Origin: Acinetobacter corruptisaponis
GTDB taxonomy: Bacteria; Pseudomonadota; Gammaproteobacteria; Pseudomonadales; Moraxellaceae
NCBI RefSeq assembly: GCF_030053775.1
Contig: NZ_CP125669.1
Coordinates: forward strand, 3,281,962 to 3,345,961
Direction: 5' to 3'
DNA: 64,000 nucleotides
The translations under genes and the position numbers were made by a program. Positions 6,728-13,642 of this stretch are shown here, piece after piece. Positions within the stretch are counted from its first letter, which is position 1; every line of letters begins with the position of its first letter. The notes under the pieces were generated by a model. The model ran no database searches and was not told the origin of the DNA. It worked only from the letters and a program-made list of their open reading frames with translations.

Positions 6728-7474
6728 TTATTTTTTATTCTTTTTTGCGTTTTTATTCTTCCAATTCCATCTATTGGTAATCGTCTCTATTTCAATTTTT
6801 ATACCAAGCGTCTCAAATATGGAACTGGCAATTTCAGCTACTCGCACATTTGTTAGTGGTTTGTTTATATCAATGGCATGAATATGACCACAAATTTCAG
6901 TACCTACAGTCTTGTTAATTCTAGTCGCTAGATTCCGTTTATGAGTATTGGAAAACTCTTGAATAATTGGTTTTAAACCAAGGCTTTCAATTTGCCTCAC
7001 ATCAAATAATAAATCATCTTTTGATATTGGTCGCCCAATTCCTAGTTTTTGATTAATATATGGAAGTTCGATGATGTCTCCTGAACTATATGCCAATGCC
7101 TTTATCGCTTCATCTGTATTGGTATCAAGTTTTGAAGCAAGTAAAACATACTGTAAATCACTATGAACCTTGTAAACCTCTATTACATCCATTGATTCAT
7201 TGAGGGCAATAATTCTTGTGCTTACCTCATTTTCTTCTGTGCTTAATTTAAGTGCCCCTTTGTAATTCGTATCAATACTATACGCTACCCAATCATCATC
7301 ACATTCGTAACCATGTAATCCTACGCGACAAATATGAAATCCATGTATTTCATTGTCTATGAAAATATCTATTTGATTGTTCGCAATGTAATGCAATAAG
7401 GTAAATTCATTGCATCGCTGCTTTGTTTCTTTCTGAATTATGTTTATTGCTTGTTTAACATTGATATATGACAT
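6728..7474 (-). CDS. Unknown protein translationally coupled to the integrase
   Basis: The 248-residue protein has an ATG that overlaps the integrase stop by one base (TAATG), so translation is probably coupled. The first 40 residues (YINVKQAINIIQKETKQRC, then LLHYIANNQIDIFID) look like a helix-turn-helix or tail-adaptor style domain found at the start of many island proteins. The middle is mixed alpha/beta with SLGLKPIIQEFSNTHKRNLA. The C-terminus is strongly basic (NWKNKNAKKNKK), which suits nucleic-acid binding. It could be an excision partner or element regulator; no known family is assigned. Confidence 0.6.
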   Translation of the reverse strand: MSYINVKQAINIIQKETKQRCNEFTLLHYIANNQIDIFIDNEIHGFHICRVGLHGYECDDDWVAYSIDTNYKGALKLSTEENEVSTRIIALNESMDVIEVYKVHSDLQYVLLASKLDTNTDEAIKALAYSSGDIIELPYINQKLGIGRPISKDDLLFDVRQIESLGLKPIIQEFSNTHKRNLATRINKTVGTEICGHIHAIDINKPLTNVRVAEIASSIFETLGIKIEIETITNRWNWKNKNAKKNKK

Positions 7475-8835
7475 TATGCTGCTGTCTCACTTTCAAATTC
7501 ATTATCAATGATGGTGATTTCAAATAATCCCTTGAGCAATTCAGTTTGTTCAGGAGAAAGTTTTAACTTGCTTGCTAGATTATCCAGTGGCTGCTCATTT
7601 TTTGTTGTCTGTATCGTTACACCGCTTACCAAGTCATCTAAATAATCCGCCCATAGTTGCATCATGCTTTTGCGCTGCTGTAGATAAACCGCTTTGTTGT
7701 AAACCCCCTCTACACCACCAACTTTATGCGCTAGGGCTGATTCGACCCAATCCCTTTGAAAGCCTTTCTCGCGCAATGCTGTGCTCATAATATGCCTAAA
7801 GCCGTGTGGTGTTTGCTTACCAGCGTAACCCATATCCTTGAGTGCCTTACCAAAAGTGTTGTTTGAAATAGGTTGATCTGACTTAGAACGACCACGAAAC
7901 AAATAAGGGCTATTTCTACTGTAGGTTTTTAACTCACTAAGCAAAGCTAATGCCTGAGTACACAAGGGGATAGTATGTTCAATCCGTTTTTTCATACGGT
8001 GTGCTGGGATAGTCCATATTGCTTTTTCCAAGTCAAATTCATCCCATACGGCGTTTCTCATCTCGTTTGGGCGACATCCAAACATGATCGATAATTGCAA
8101 GCCTATGGATGTTTGCCTCCCCTTGAATGCACGAATAGACCTTAATAAATCAGGTAATTCCTCAGCTTTTACATGAAGCATATTCTGCTTTTTATGCTTC
8201 TCTATAAACTTTTCAATGCCCGATAATGGGTTAAATTCAATTCGCTCTGTTACTTCCGCTAAATCATAAATGTCTTTGCACAATCCTCTTACACGGTTGC
8301 CCATCTCAACAATCGGCTTGCCTGTTTTTGGGTGTGGTTTTTCCTGAATGGTTTTGATTAAATCCAACCATTCTTTTTTAGTGACTTTTCTATAGTCACG
8401 ATTACCCATAGATGGGTACACATGATTTTTTAATGCACCCTCATTTCTAATTCTTGTTTCATTTGTCCACGTCTTGCTATTACAGTACTCAATTGCCAAA
8501 CTTTTAAAACTAAATTGATCACTATTTAACAAGGCTTGTTTTTGTGCTTCTCTGTGTTCTTTTGGGTTAATACCATCGGCAAGCAACTTTCTTATTTCAA
8601 CCGCCTTTTCCCTTGCCAATTTGCCACTTGTTTGAGGATATGCCCCTAAGCCCATCCAGTCCCATTTTTGAGTTACTGGATTCTTGTATCTAAAGTCCCA
8701 GCGTTTGTTGCCCTTATGATGCACGGCAAAGTAAAGATTATCACCATCATTCACCCGATATTCTTTCGATTCAGGTTCAAGGGCTGCTAATACCGTGTCA
8801 TTCATTGGAAAGCGTTTGATAGCGGTTCTTTTCAT
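7474..8835 (-). CDS. P4-type tyrosine-recombinase integrase
   Basis: The 453-residue protein has the DUF4102 arm-binding domain (about 1-90, with YFAVHHKGNKRWDFRY), a core-binding domain (about 105-200) and a catalytic domain (about 220-400). The expected catalytic residues are visible: Arg in GCRPNEM (about 255), His and Arg in HGFRH (344, 347), His in ALAH (370) and Tyr in VYNKA (about 379). The protein then ends QQRKSMMQLWADYL as in P4 integrases. It catalyses site-specific insertion into and excision from the ssrA 3' end. The gene points away from its attachment site, 160 bases from the duplicated core, with repeated ACTATACA words in its promoter region. It looks intact. Confidence 0.93.
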   Translation of the reverse strand: MKRTAIKRFPMNDTVLAALEPESKEYRVNDGDNLYFAVHHKGNKRWDFRYKNPVTQKWDWMGLGAYPQTSGKLAREKAVEIRKLLADGINPKEHREAQKQALLNSDQFSFKSLAIEYCNSKTWTNETRIRNEGALKNHVYPSMGNRDYRKVTKKEWLDLIKTIQEKPHPKTGKPIVEMGNRVRGLCKDIYDLAEVTERIEFNPLSGIEKFIEKHKKQNMLHVKAEELPDLLRSIRAFKGRQTSIGLQLSIMFGCRPNEMRNAVWDEFDLEKAIWTIPAHRMKKRIEHTIPLCTQALALLSELKTYSRNSPYLFRGRSKSDQPISNNTFGKALKDMGYAGKQTPHGFRHIMSTALREKGFQRDWVESALAHKVGGVEGVYNKAVYLQQRKSMMQLWADYLDDLVSGVTIQTTKNEQPLDNLASKLKLSPEQTELLKGLFEITIIDNEFESETAA

Positions 8836-8838
8836 AAT

Positions 8839-8907
8839 GGCGTGTATAGTGAAAAAGTGTGTAACTCAGACTATACATGCTACTATACACAACAAACAAT
8901 ACTATAG
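8839..8907. promoter_or_regulatory. Integrase promoter region with iterated ACTATACA sites
   Basis: Copies of the word lie at 8870, 8882 (12 bases apart) and 8900 (ACTATAGG), plus an inverted copy GTGTATAGT at 8842-8850. The pair at 12-base spacing repeats the arrangement at 3051-3074 near the other end. This fits integrase arm sites that also allow the integrase to repress its own gene. Confidence 0.6.
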
Positions 8908-8936
8908 GTCTTTATGAATCGCTGTGAGTAGGCAAG

Positions 8937-8970
8937 AAAAAAGCCCTAACTATTGCTAGCTAAGGCTTTT
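8937..8970 (-). terminator. Element-supplied terminator for ssrA
   Basis: On the minus strand AAAAGCCTTAGCTA pairs with TAGTTAGGGCTTTT (two G-U pairs) across a GCAATA-like loop, ending in a T run, about 45 bases after the tmRNA end. It resembles but is not identical to the hairpin at 2900-2933, so the element appears to bring its own replacement terminator. Confidence 0.75.
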
Positions 8971-8994
8971 GGATTTATATGTCAGTATATGTCG

Positions 8995-9027
8995 GCATAT
9001 AAATTTAGGCATTTGGTGGAGGTGGCG
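8995..9027. repeat. Right attachment-site copy, within the ssrA 3' end
   Basis: A 33-base repeat matching 2957-2988. It contains the last 14 bases of tmRNA and 19 bases of downstream sequence, so integration leaves a complete ssrA gene. Confidence 0.82.
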
Positions 9028-9373
9028 GGAGTTGAACCCGCGTCCGCCAGCACTACACTCGAGAATACTACATGCTTAGATATCGTCTATTGTTTTAACA
9101 CCAAGCGACCCGACGAACAGGGTACAAGGCGCGATCCTCTAAGTTTGGTATAAAGCCCCGAGGCTTGACTTTATACGGACTTGTGTGCGTGCGCTTCGGT
9201 CGGGTTCACTGACCACAAGTATTCAGTGAAGCGGACAAGCTGCCCTTAGGCAGCTAGAGCGTAAGTTTCGTCGTTTGCGACTATTAAAATGCAAATTTTA
9301 TTTACGAGAGAAAATGCGCTCTCGGCATGCATCTATGAGCTTCATCACCAGCGTCGAAGCCAATAACACCCCC
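9014..9373 (-). ncRNA. ssrA: Transfer-messenger RNA (tmRNA)
   Basis: About 360 nt, read on the minus strand from GGGGGTGTTATTGGC to the tRNA-like end CGGGTTCAACTCCCG...CCACCA. The T-loop GGTTCAACTCCCG and the acceptor pairing of 5' GGGGGTG with the 3' end are visible. The internal reading frame starts at GCA and encodes ANDETYALAA then TAA, the tag known from Acinetobacter. It rescues stalled ribosomes with SmpB and marks the nascent protein for proteolysis. The 3' end is the insertion site of the neighbouring element but remains complete. Confidence 0.96.
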
Positions 9374-9387
9374 ATATATGAACGGGC

Positions 9388-9415
9388 ATCATAGCATAAA
9401 TATTGAAAATTGACA
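9388..9415 (-). promoter_or_regulatory. Candidate ssrA promoter
   Basis: On the minus strand TGTCAA and TATGAT are 16 bases apart, with a TG extended -10. They lie about 15 bases before the mature 5' end, leaving a short precursor for RNase P. Confidence 0.5.
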
Positions 9416-9593
9416 TCTAAATCTATAAATAAGGGGGTTAATGATTGAAATATAAGCAAGTGTTATAGCTGGATAAAGATGAAAGACTCAATAATTTGTG
9501 GATTGGAATTTTTTCAATAATTCAGTTTGATTTAAGCAGAAACAATTAGCCTAAGCATCTGATAACTCTGTATCCATACAGTGACATTTTTCG

Positions 9594-9620
9594 CCACATC
9601 ATCCCCGATGTGGTTTTTTT
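9594..9620 (+). terminator. Orphan terminator, near-copy of the one at 10080
   Basis: CCACATC and GATGTGG arms with a short loop and seven T. It lies upstream of the 9745 gene with no plus-strand gene before it. The sequence TTTCGCCACATCAT...CCCCGATGTGG is repeated at 10075-10108. Otherwise 9416-9744 holds nothing I recognise. Confidence 0.65.
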
Positions 9621-9744
9621 ATGTCAGAAATCCTCATTAACCCTTTAATAGTTATAGAAAAATATGAGTTTATGGTTGAAATAAAACCAATTATGCATAA
9701 TGATAACTGTTATTCACTTGGTCATTTATTCTAAGGAGTGGATC

Positions 9745-10017
9745 ATGATTGATGTGCAATATTCACAAAATGTCTCGATACAGCAGTTATCGGATAACGC
9801 ATTCTTGTTAAGGGTTAATGATGCAAAAGTCTATCAATATTTATTAAGGCAATGTGGAAAGGGATTTGGTTGGGAGCGTTCCATACAAAAGTCGCAGAGT
9901 TTTTTAAATGGTGACATTGAATACCACATCAATGTTTCAGACATTCCTTTGGAAAACTTTGGACGGGACTTCTTTATGCTGGAGCCTGAACTGCTCAATA
10001 ACATTGCAAAAAGTTAG
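9745..10017 (+). CDS. Hypothetical 90-residue protein
   Basis: The start is the ATG of MIDVQYSQNVS, with AAGGAG spaced seven bases; an upstream in-frame codon lacks a ribosome site. The small, probably cytoplasmic protein has the pattern SDNAFLLRVNDAKVYQYLLRQ, then GFGWERS and an acidic C-terminal half. I do not recognise a family. Nearly identical terminators lie on both sides, suggesting that a second copy of this unit was lost. Confidence 0.62.
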   Translation: MIDVQYSQNVSIQQLSDNAFLLRVNDAKVYQYLLRQCGKGFGWERSIQKSQSFLNGDIEYHINVSDIPLENFGRDFFMLEPELLNNIAKS

Positions 10018-10079
10018 TATAGAAATTTAAAGGTATTTATTCAGGATAGGTACTTTTTATAACGTAATTCACCCTTTCG

Positions 10080-10108
10080 CCACATCATATCCCCGATGTG
10101 GTTTTTTT
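10080..10108 (+). terminator. Terminator of the 9745 gene
   Basis: CCACATC and GATGTGG arms with loop ATATCCCC, then seven T, 62 bases after the stop codon. Confidence 0.85.
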
Positions 10109-10188
10109 ATGCCTAAATTCCAGATTTTGGTCTATCAGAATAAGAGTAATATTTATCTAAGGAAGCGATTCTCACCCCATAATAATCA

Positions 10189-10230
10189 GCCAGCCTTATA
10201 ACTTTATAAAGATGGGGTTATAAGGCTGGC
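10189..10230. other. 14-bp perfect inverted repeat upstream of the sugar dehydrogenase
   Basis: GCCAGCCTTATAAC and GTTATAAGGCTGGC are separated by 14 bases, with no T run. It could be an operator or an RNA hairpin in the leader of the 10362 gene. The rest of 10109-10361 has no gene that I see. Confidence 0.5.
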
Positions 10231-10361
10231 ACCAGCATCACCCTACACATTGGTACGTTTGATTTACAAGAGAGACAATCTGTTAAGCAAATCGGCTATA
10301 TCTCAACGATGCTTCGCCTTATGCTTTCTGTAGCAACAAAAATAAAAATGGAGATATGAAG

Positions 10362-11711
10362 ATGGCTACCCAATTTATCTTGTCTATTACAGGCCTTAGT
10401 ATGTTTGTGCTTCTTTCAGGCTGTACCGCATCCTCCAAATATCCAATTGCAGAGAGCTATGGTCCACAACCTGTGCTGCCTGAACCGCAGTCAGCTTTAT
10501 TGCCTACGGTTAATATTGCACCCGCAAAGGGCTGGCCCAAAGGGAAAATGCCAATTCCAGCGGAGGGTTTAAAGGTTCAGGCATTTGCACAGGGGCTTGA
10601 GCATCCACGCTGGCTATATGTATTGCCGAATGGTGACGTGCTGGTTGCTGAAACGGATGCCCCTCCAAAACCTGATGATAGCAAGGGCATTCGCGGAAAA
10701 ATCATGAAAATGGTGATGCGGCGAGCAGGTTCCTCATTTCCGAGTGCCAACCGTATCCGCTTGCTGCGTGATACAAATGGTGATGGCGTGGTCGACCAGA
10801 ACACCGTATTTTTACAGAATCTAAATTCACCATTTGGGATGGCTTTGGTTGGCAATATGCTTTATGTGGCCAATACTGATGCCTTGCTGCGTTTCCCTTA
10901 TCAAGAGGGTGCCACTCAAATTACATCAAAAGGCACCAAGGTCTTGGATTTACCTGCTGGCAAGCTGAATCACCATTGGACCAAGAATGTGATTGCCAAT
11001 CCAGAGGGAAGCAAACTGTATATTACGGTGGGGTCGAACAGTAATGCGGCTGAAAATGGACTGGACAAGGAAGTGGGACGGGCGCTGATTCTGGAGTTTG
11101 ACATTGCCAGTGCGCAGGCACGGCCATTCGCCACAGGTTTACGCAATCCAAATGGCATGGCTTGGCAACCCCAGAGCGGTAAACTCTGGACCGTGGTCAA
11201 TGAACGTGATGAGCTGGGGAGCGACTTGGTGCCTGACTACATGACTTCCGTCAGGGAGGGTGGCTTTTATGGCTGGCCGTATAGCTATTACGGACAGCAT
11301 GTGGATACAAGGGTAAAACCACAAGACCCCGCGATGGTTGCACGTGCGCTTAAGCCAGACTATGCACTGGGTAACCATACCGCCTCACTGGGCCTGGCTT
11401 TCTATGCGGCTGAACTTATGCCGCAGTATCGTGGGGGTGCATTGATCGGCCAGCATGGTTCATGGAATCGTAAACCGCATAGTGGCTATAAGGTGGTTTT
11501 TGTACCGTTTAGAAATGGTCAGCCTTATGGTAAACCACAGGATGTGCTGACTGGTTTCCTCAGTGACAAGGGACAGGCTTTGGGACGGCCTGTAGGAGTG
11601 GCAATTGATTTTTCAGGTGCAGTTTTGGTGGCGGATGATGTGGGTGGCATGATCTGGCGTGTGTCACCTGTGGGGCAGACAACCTATGAAAGCCCAATGC
11701 AACGGCGTTGA
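10362..11711 (+). CDS. PQQ-dependent sugar dehydrogenase-like lipoprotein (sorbosone dehydrogenase type)
   Basis: With ATG 10362 (GGAG eight bases upstream; the ATG at 10356 is only two bases from it) the protein has 449 residues. A lipoprotein signal ends in LLSGC, so it is probably anchored in the membrane facing the periplasm. The body is a six-bladed propeller of the GSDH/sorbosone-dehydrogenase family: HPRWLYVLPNGDVLVAE, LLRDTNGDGVVDQNT (Ca-binding-like), LNHHWTKNVIANPEG, GLRNPNGMAWQP, then GQHGSWNRKPHSGYKVV, where the His is typical of the PQQ site. It would oxidise an aldose, sorbosone or related substrate to the acid or lactone and pass electrons to the respiratory chain. It stands alone. 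Confidence 0.85.
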   Translation: MATQFILSITGLSMFVLLSGCTASSKYPIAESYGPQPVLPEPQSALLPTVNIAPAKGWPKGKMPIPAEGLKVQAFAQGLEHPRWLYVLPNGDVLVAETDAPPKPDDSKGIRGKIMKMVMRRAGSSFPSANRIRLLRDTNGDGVVDQNTVFLQNLNSPFGMALVGNMLYVANTDALLRFPYQEGATQITSKGTKVLDLPAGKLNHHWTKNVIANPEGSKLYITVGSNSNAAENGLDKEVGRALILEFDIASAQARPFATGLRNPNGMAWQPQSGKLWTVVNERDELGSDLVPDYMTSVREGGFYGWPYSYYGQHVDTRVKPQDPAMVARALKPDYALGNHTASLGLAFYAAELMPQYRGGALIGQHGSWNRKPHSGYKVVFVPFRNGQPYGKPQDVLTGFLSDKGQALGRPVGVAIDFSGAVLVADDVGGMIWRVSPVGQTTYESPMQRR

Positions 11712-11770
11712 GAGGATACTCTGAGATCAATACTTAGGTGTGCTTTGACGATTTTAAATAATTCAGTTGA

Positions 11771-11884
11771 TACTTTTCAGAACATAGTGCCTTTACCCGA
11801 GCCTACAGGGAATGGTCGGGTAAAACACTACAACAGGAACGTGATAAATTCAGGATTGAAGTCCCTCCATCGCTCTCATTCTAA
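11771..11884 (+). pseudogene. C-terminal remnant of an AraC-family regulator
   Basis: After an in-frame stop the frame reads YFSEHSAFTRAYREWSGKTL and then about 18 more residues to TAA. This is the second helix-turn-helix of an AraC/XylS regulator (usual form GFSE.SAFSRAFKRW.G). Nothing upstream in 11712-11770 encodes the first helix-turn-helix, so the gene is 5'-truncated. It points toward the broken SDR gene, overlapping its end. Confidence 0.62.
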
Positions 11885-12473
11885 TCAGCTTTTTCCGCCA
11901 GTTGCATGGTTTTCTTAAGCCGTTTCTGATCGAAGCCTATAAACTCAATCAGGCTGCGGACGAGTCCTGGTGCACTGGCAACCAGCCTATTACTTTTGGG
12001 CACAATCACAATATCCTTGCGCTTTACCCTCAACCAGCTCCGCAACCACAGTTTCAATGGGCACATATTTCCATATACCTGTATTGCCATTCCATACCGC
12101 CTTGCCCGCTGGGTTAGATTGTACGGCATCCATCATCGGGGTCTGGAAAAAGGTGGGATGAAAACTGCCAACCCCAATATTCAGGTGCCTGAGTTCCAGA
12201 CGCAGGCTGTCACACAAGGCCCAAACACCCGCCTTGCTTGAGGTATAGTGCGTATTTAAAGGGGAGTGGACAAAAGCGGCCAGAGAGGAAATAGCCAGCC
12301 GCTACCTGACTGCCACCCAGTTCATTTGCCTGTCGCTCCACGCTGTTCAGGTCCAAATCAAGCAGTGCCAGTTTTGCGCCTTTCTCCCTTAAAGCCCGTG
12401 CGGTTGCCTGTCCAAGACCACCTGTTGAACCTGTAATCACCACAACCTTGTCTTTTAATTGATATTTACGCAT
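11881..12473 (-). pseudogene. Broken short-chain dehydrogenase/reductase
   Basis: The first 55 or so codons are intact (KVVVITGSTGGLGQATARA, the NAD(P)-binding Rossmann motif). The frame then jumps: a second frame encodes ISSLAAF, HYTSSKAGVW (the catalytic YxxxK) and CDSLRLELRHLNIGVG. A third frame carries the C-terminal end, KSNRLVASAPG to LAEKAD. About 60-80 residues between the cofactor motif and ISSLAAF are missing compared with a normal SDR of 270-290 residues. There are therefore at least two frame changes and one internal deletion. The gene was probably in an operon with the hydrolase at 12487, which starts upstream. Confidence 0.82.
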
Positions 12474-12486
12474 GTTTTTTACTCCA

Positions 12487-13395
12487 TCACACTGCCACGG
12501 TACGTTTTAGAAAATCAATCTGGTCTTTGACCACATGCTCAAAGGCATCGCCTACATAGATTTCGAAATGGCCGTATGAGTAAAGCTTGATCTCCTTGTG
12601 TGGTGTTCTTTTTGCATGACGTAAGGTCATTTTTGCAGGGGCAACCGTATCGGTTTCACATACACAGAACAGTACAGGAGCCTTTATTTTTGTGGTTTGA
12701 CGGCCTGGATAGTAGCGGATAATGTCGAGTGCAAAACGTGCCGCAACATAGTTCTTGTAGTCAGGGTCATTTTTGGTGATTTCCGATAATCCTGAAACAA
12801 CATCAACTGCATTCATCAGGGCGGTTTCACCTGGAGCGGCGGATAAAGGAACCATAATCGGTGCGTTCCCGAATGCTGCCCCGATGCGGTCACGTACAGC
12901 CAAGGCGGTGAGATTGGCAGAGGTAACGGGGTTCATCGCCAGGCTTGAAGCCAGGCCATCCGTGAATGGGCACTGGGAAATCACCGCACGAATGCCTGAA
13001 TCCTGTGCGGCAGTTGACAACACATGCCCACCAGAAAAGGATGTTCCCCAAAGAATAATTTTTGAATGGTCTATATTCGGCAGACTACGTGCATAGTTAA
13101 TCGCCGCTTTCCAGTCCTCAAGCTGGCGTTCAATGTCCAGCAACTGTCTTGGCTGTCCCTCACTGCCCCCAAAGTGGCGATAATCAAAAACCAGACAGGC
13201 ATAGCCCTCGGCAGTAAAGCGTTCGGCAAATGCAGTCAGACGCATTTTTCTGGTGCCACCCAGCCCATGCGCCATAATGATGATTGGACTAGGGGCCTGA
13301 TGGTCTGGACGATATAAATAGGCACTACATCTCATTCCAGCTGAATAAAACTGAACATCGGTGGGTTGTGCCAGGTGGTTTAATTTTTTGTTCAT
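12487..13395 (-). CDS. Alpha/beta hydrolase
   Basis: The 302-residue protein has an alpha/beta-hydrolase fold: HGLGGTRKMR (oxyanion region, about 43-51), VFDYRHFGGSEG, the nucleophile motif GTSFSGGH (Ser about 119), CETDTVAP (acid, about 245) and SYGHFEIY (His, about 275). The layout fits the dipeptidyl-peptidase/esterase-like small hydrolases seen next to SDR and Baeyer-Villiger oxygenase genes in Acinetobacter, where it would cleave an ester product. Here the partner SDR is broken and no oxygenase is present, so the pathway is no longer complete. The substrate is unknown. Confidence 0.75.
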   Translation of the reverse strand: MNKKLNHLAQPTDVQFYSAGMRCSAYLYRPDHQAPSPIIIMAHGLGGTRKMRLTAFAERFTAEGYACLVFDYRHFGGSEGQPRQLLDIERQLEDWKAAINYARSLPNIDHSKIILWGTSFSGGHVLSTAAQDSGIRAVISQCPFTDGLASSLAMNPVTSANLTALAVRDRIGAAFGNAPIMVPLSAAPGETALMNAVDVVSGLSEITKNDPDYKNYVAARFALDIIRYYPGRQTTKIKAPVLFCVCETDTVAPAKMTLRHAKRTPHKEIKLYSYGHFEIYVGDAFEHVVKDQIDFLKRTVAV

Positions 13396-13481
13396 GACGG
13401 TTTTCTCTAGATAGGTGGCTTATAACCCTATCTTCAGGAAAAACGGAGTGGTTAGCTTGACGAGAACCGCCATGTCACTTG

Positions 13482-13500
13482 ATATTTTGCGCCAAAATAT
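13482..13500. promoter_or_regulatory. Palindrome upstream of the APC permease gene
   Basis: ATATTTTG / CAAAATAT with a CGC spacer, followed by GC. A 21-base stretch from 13482 matches 17 of 21 bases with one at 17861, upstream of the AraC regulator gene, so it may be that regulator's site. Confidence 0.5.
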
Positions 13501-13642
13501 GCATTCAGCTTTTATTCAACATGAGAAAAGTTCGTATCGAAGCTATCAGAGTTTTCTGCCCATCATAAAAATTGCCATATTTTGATAACGCCTGTCCGTT
13601 CTTCCTTTATAGACTCAAAAATGATCAAGGAAGGAGATCAGT

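Larger units (their letters stand above)
2957..9027. mobile_element. 6-kb integrative element at the 3' end of ssrA
   Basis: The element is bounded by 32/33-base imperfect direct repeats of the ssrA tail, with a P4-type tyrosine recombinase gene at the ssrA end. Candidate arm sites (pairs of ACTATACA at 12-bp spacing) lie inside both ends. Cargo is small: secreted protein, XRE repressor, 58-aa ORF, replication-protein-like gene, 68-aa ORF, AlpA-like activator and a gene coupled to the integrase. There are no structural phage, conjugation, resistance or defence genes that I recognise, so it looks like a phage satellite or a plasmid-like integrative element. It is compositionally more AT-rich by eye than the catabolic region to its right. 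Confidence 0.8.

Noticed and set aside
8953..9153. Plus-strand open frame of 66 codons across the attachment site
   Set aside because: It lies antisense to tmRNA and the element end; tmRNA explains the sequence.
10577..11378. Minus-strand open frames within the sugar dehydrogenase gene
   Set aside because: They are antisense shadows of a well-supported gene, with no ribosome sites or recognisable products.
11881..12241. Plus-strand frames in the broken SDR region
   Set aside because: The minus-strand SDR fragments account for the sequence; the plus frames match no family.
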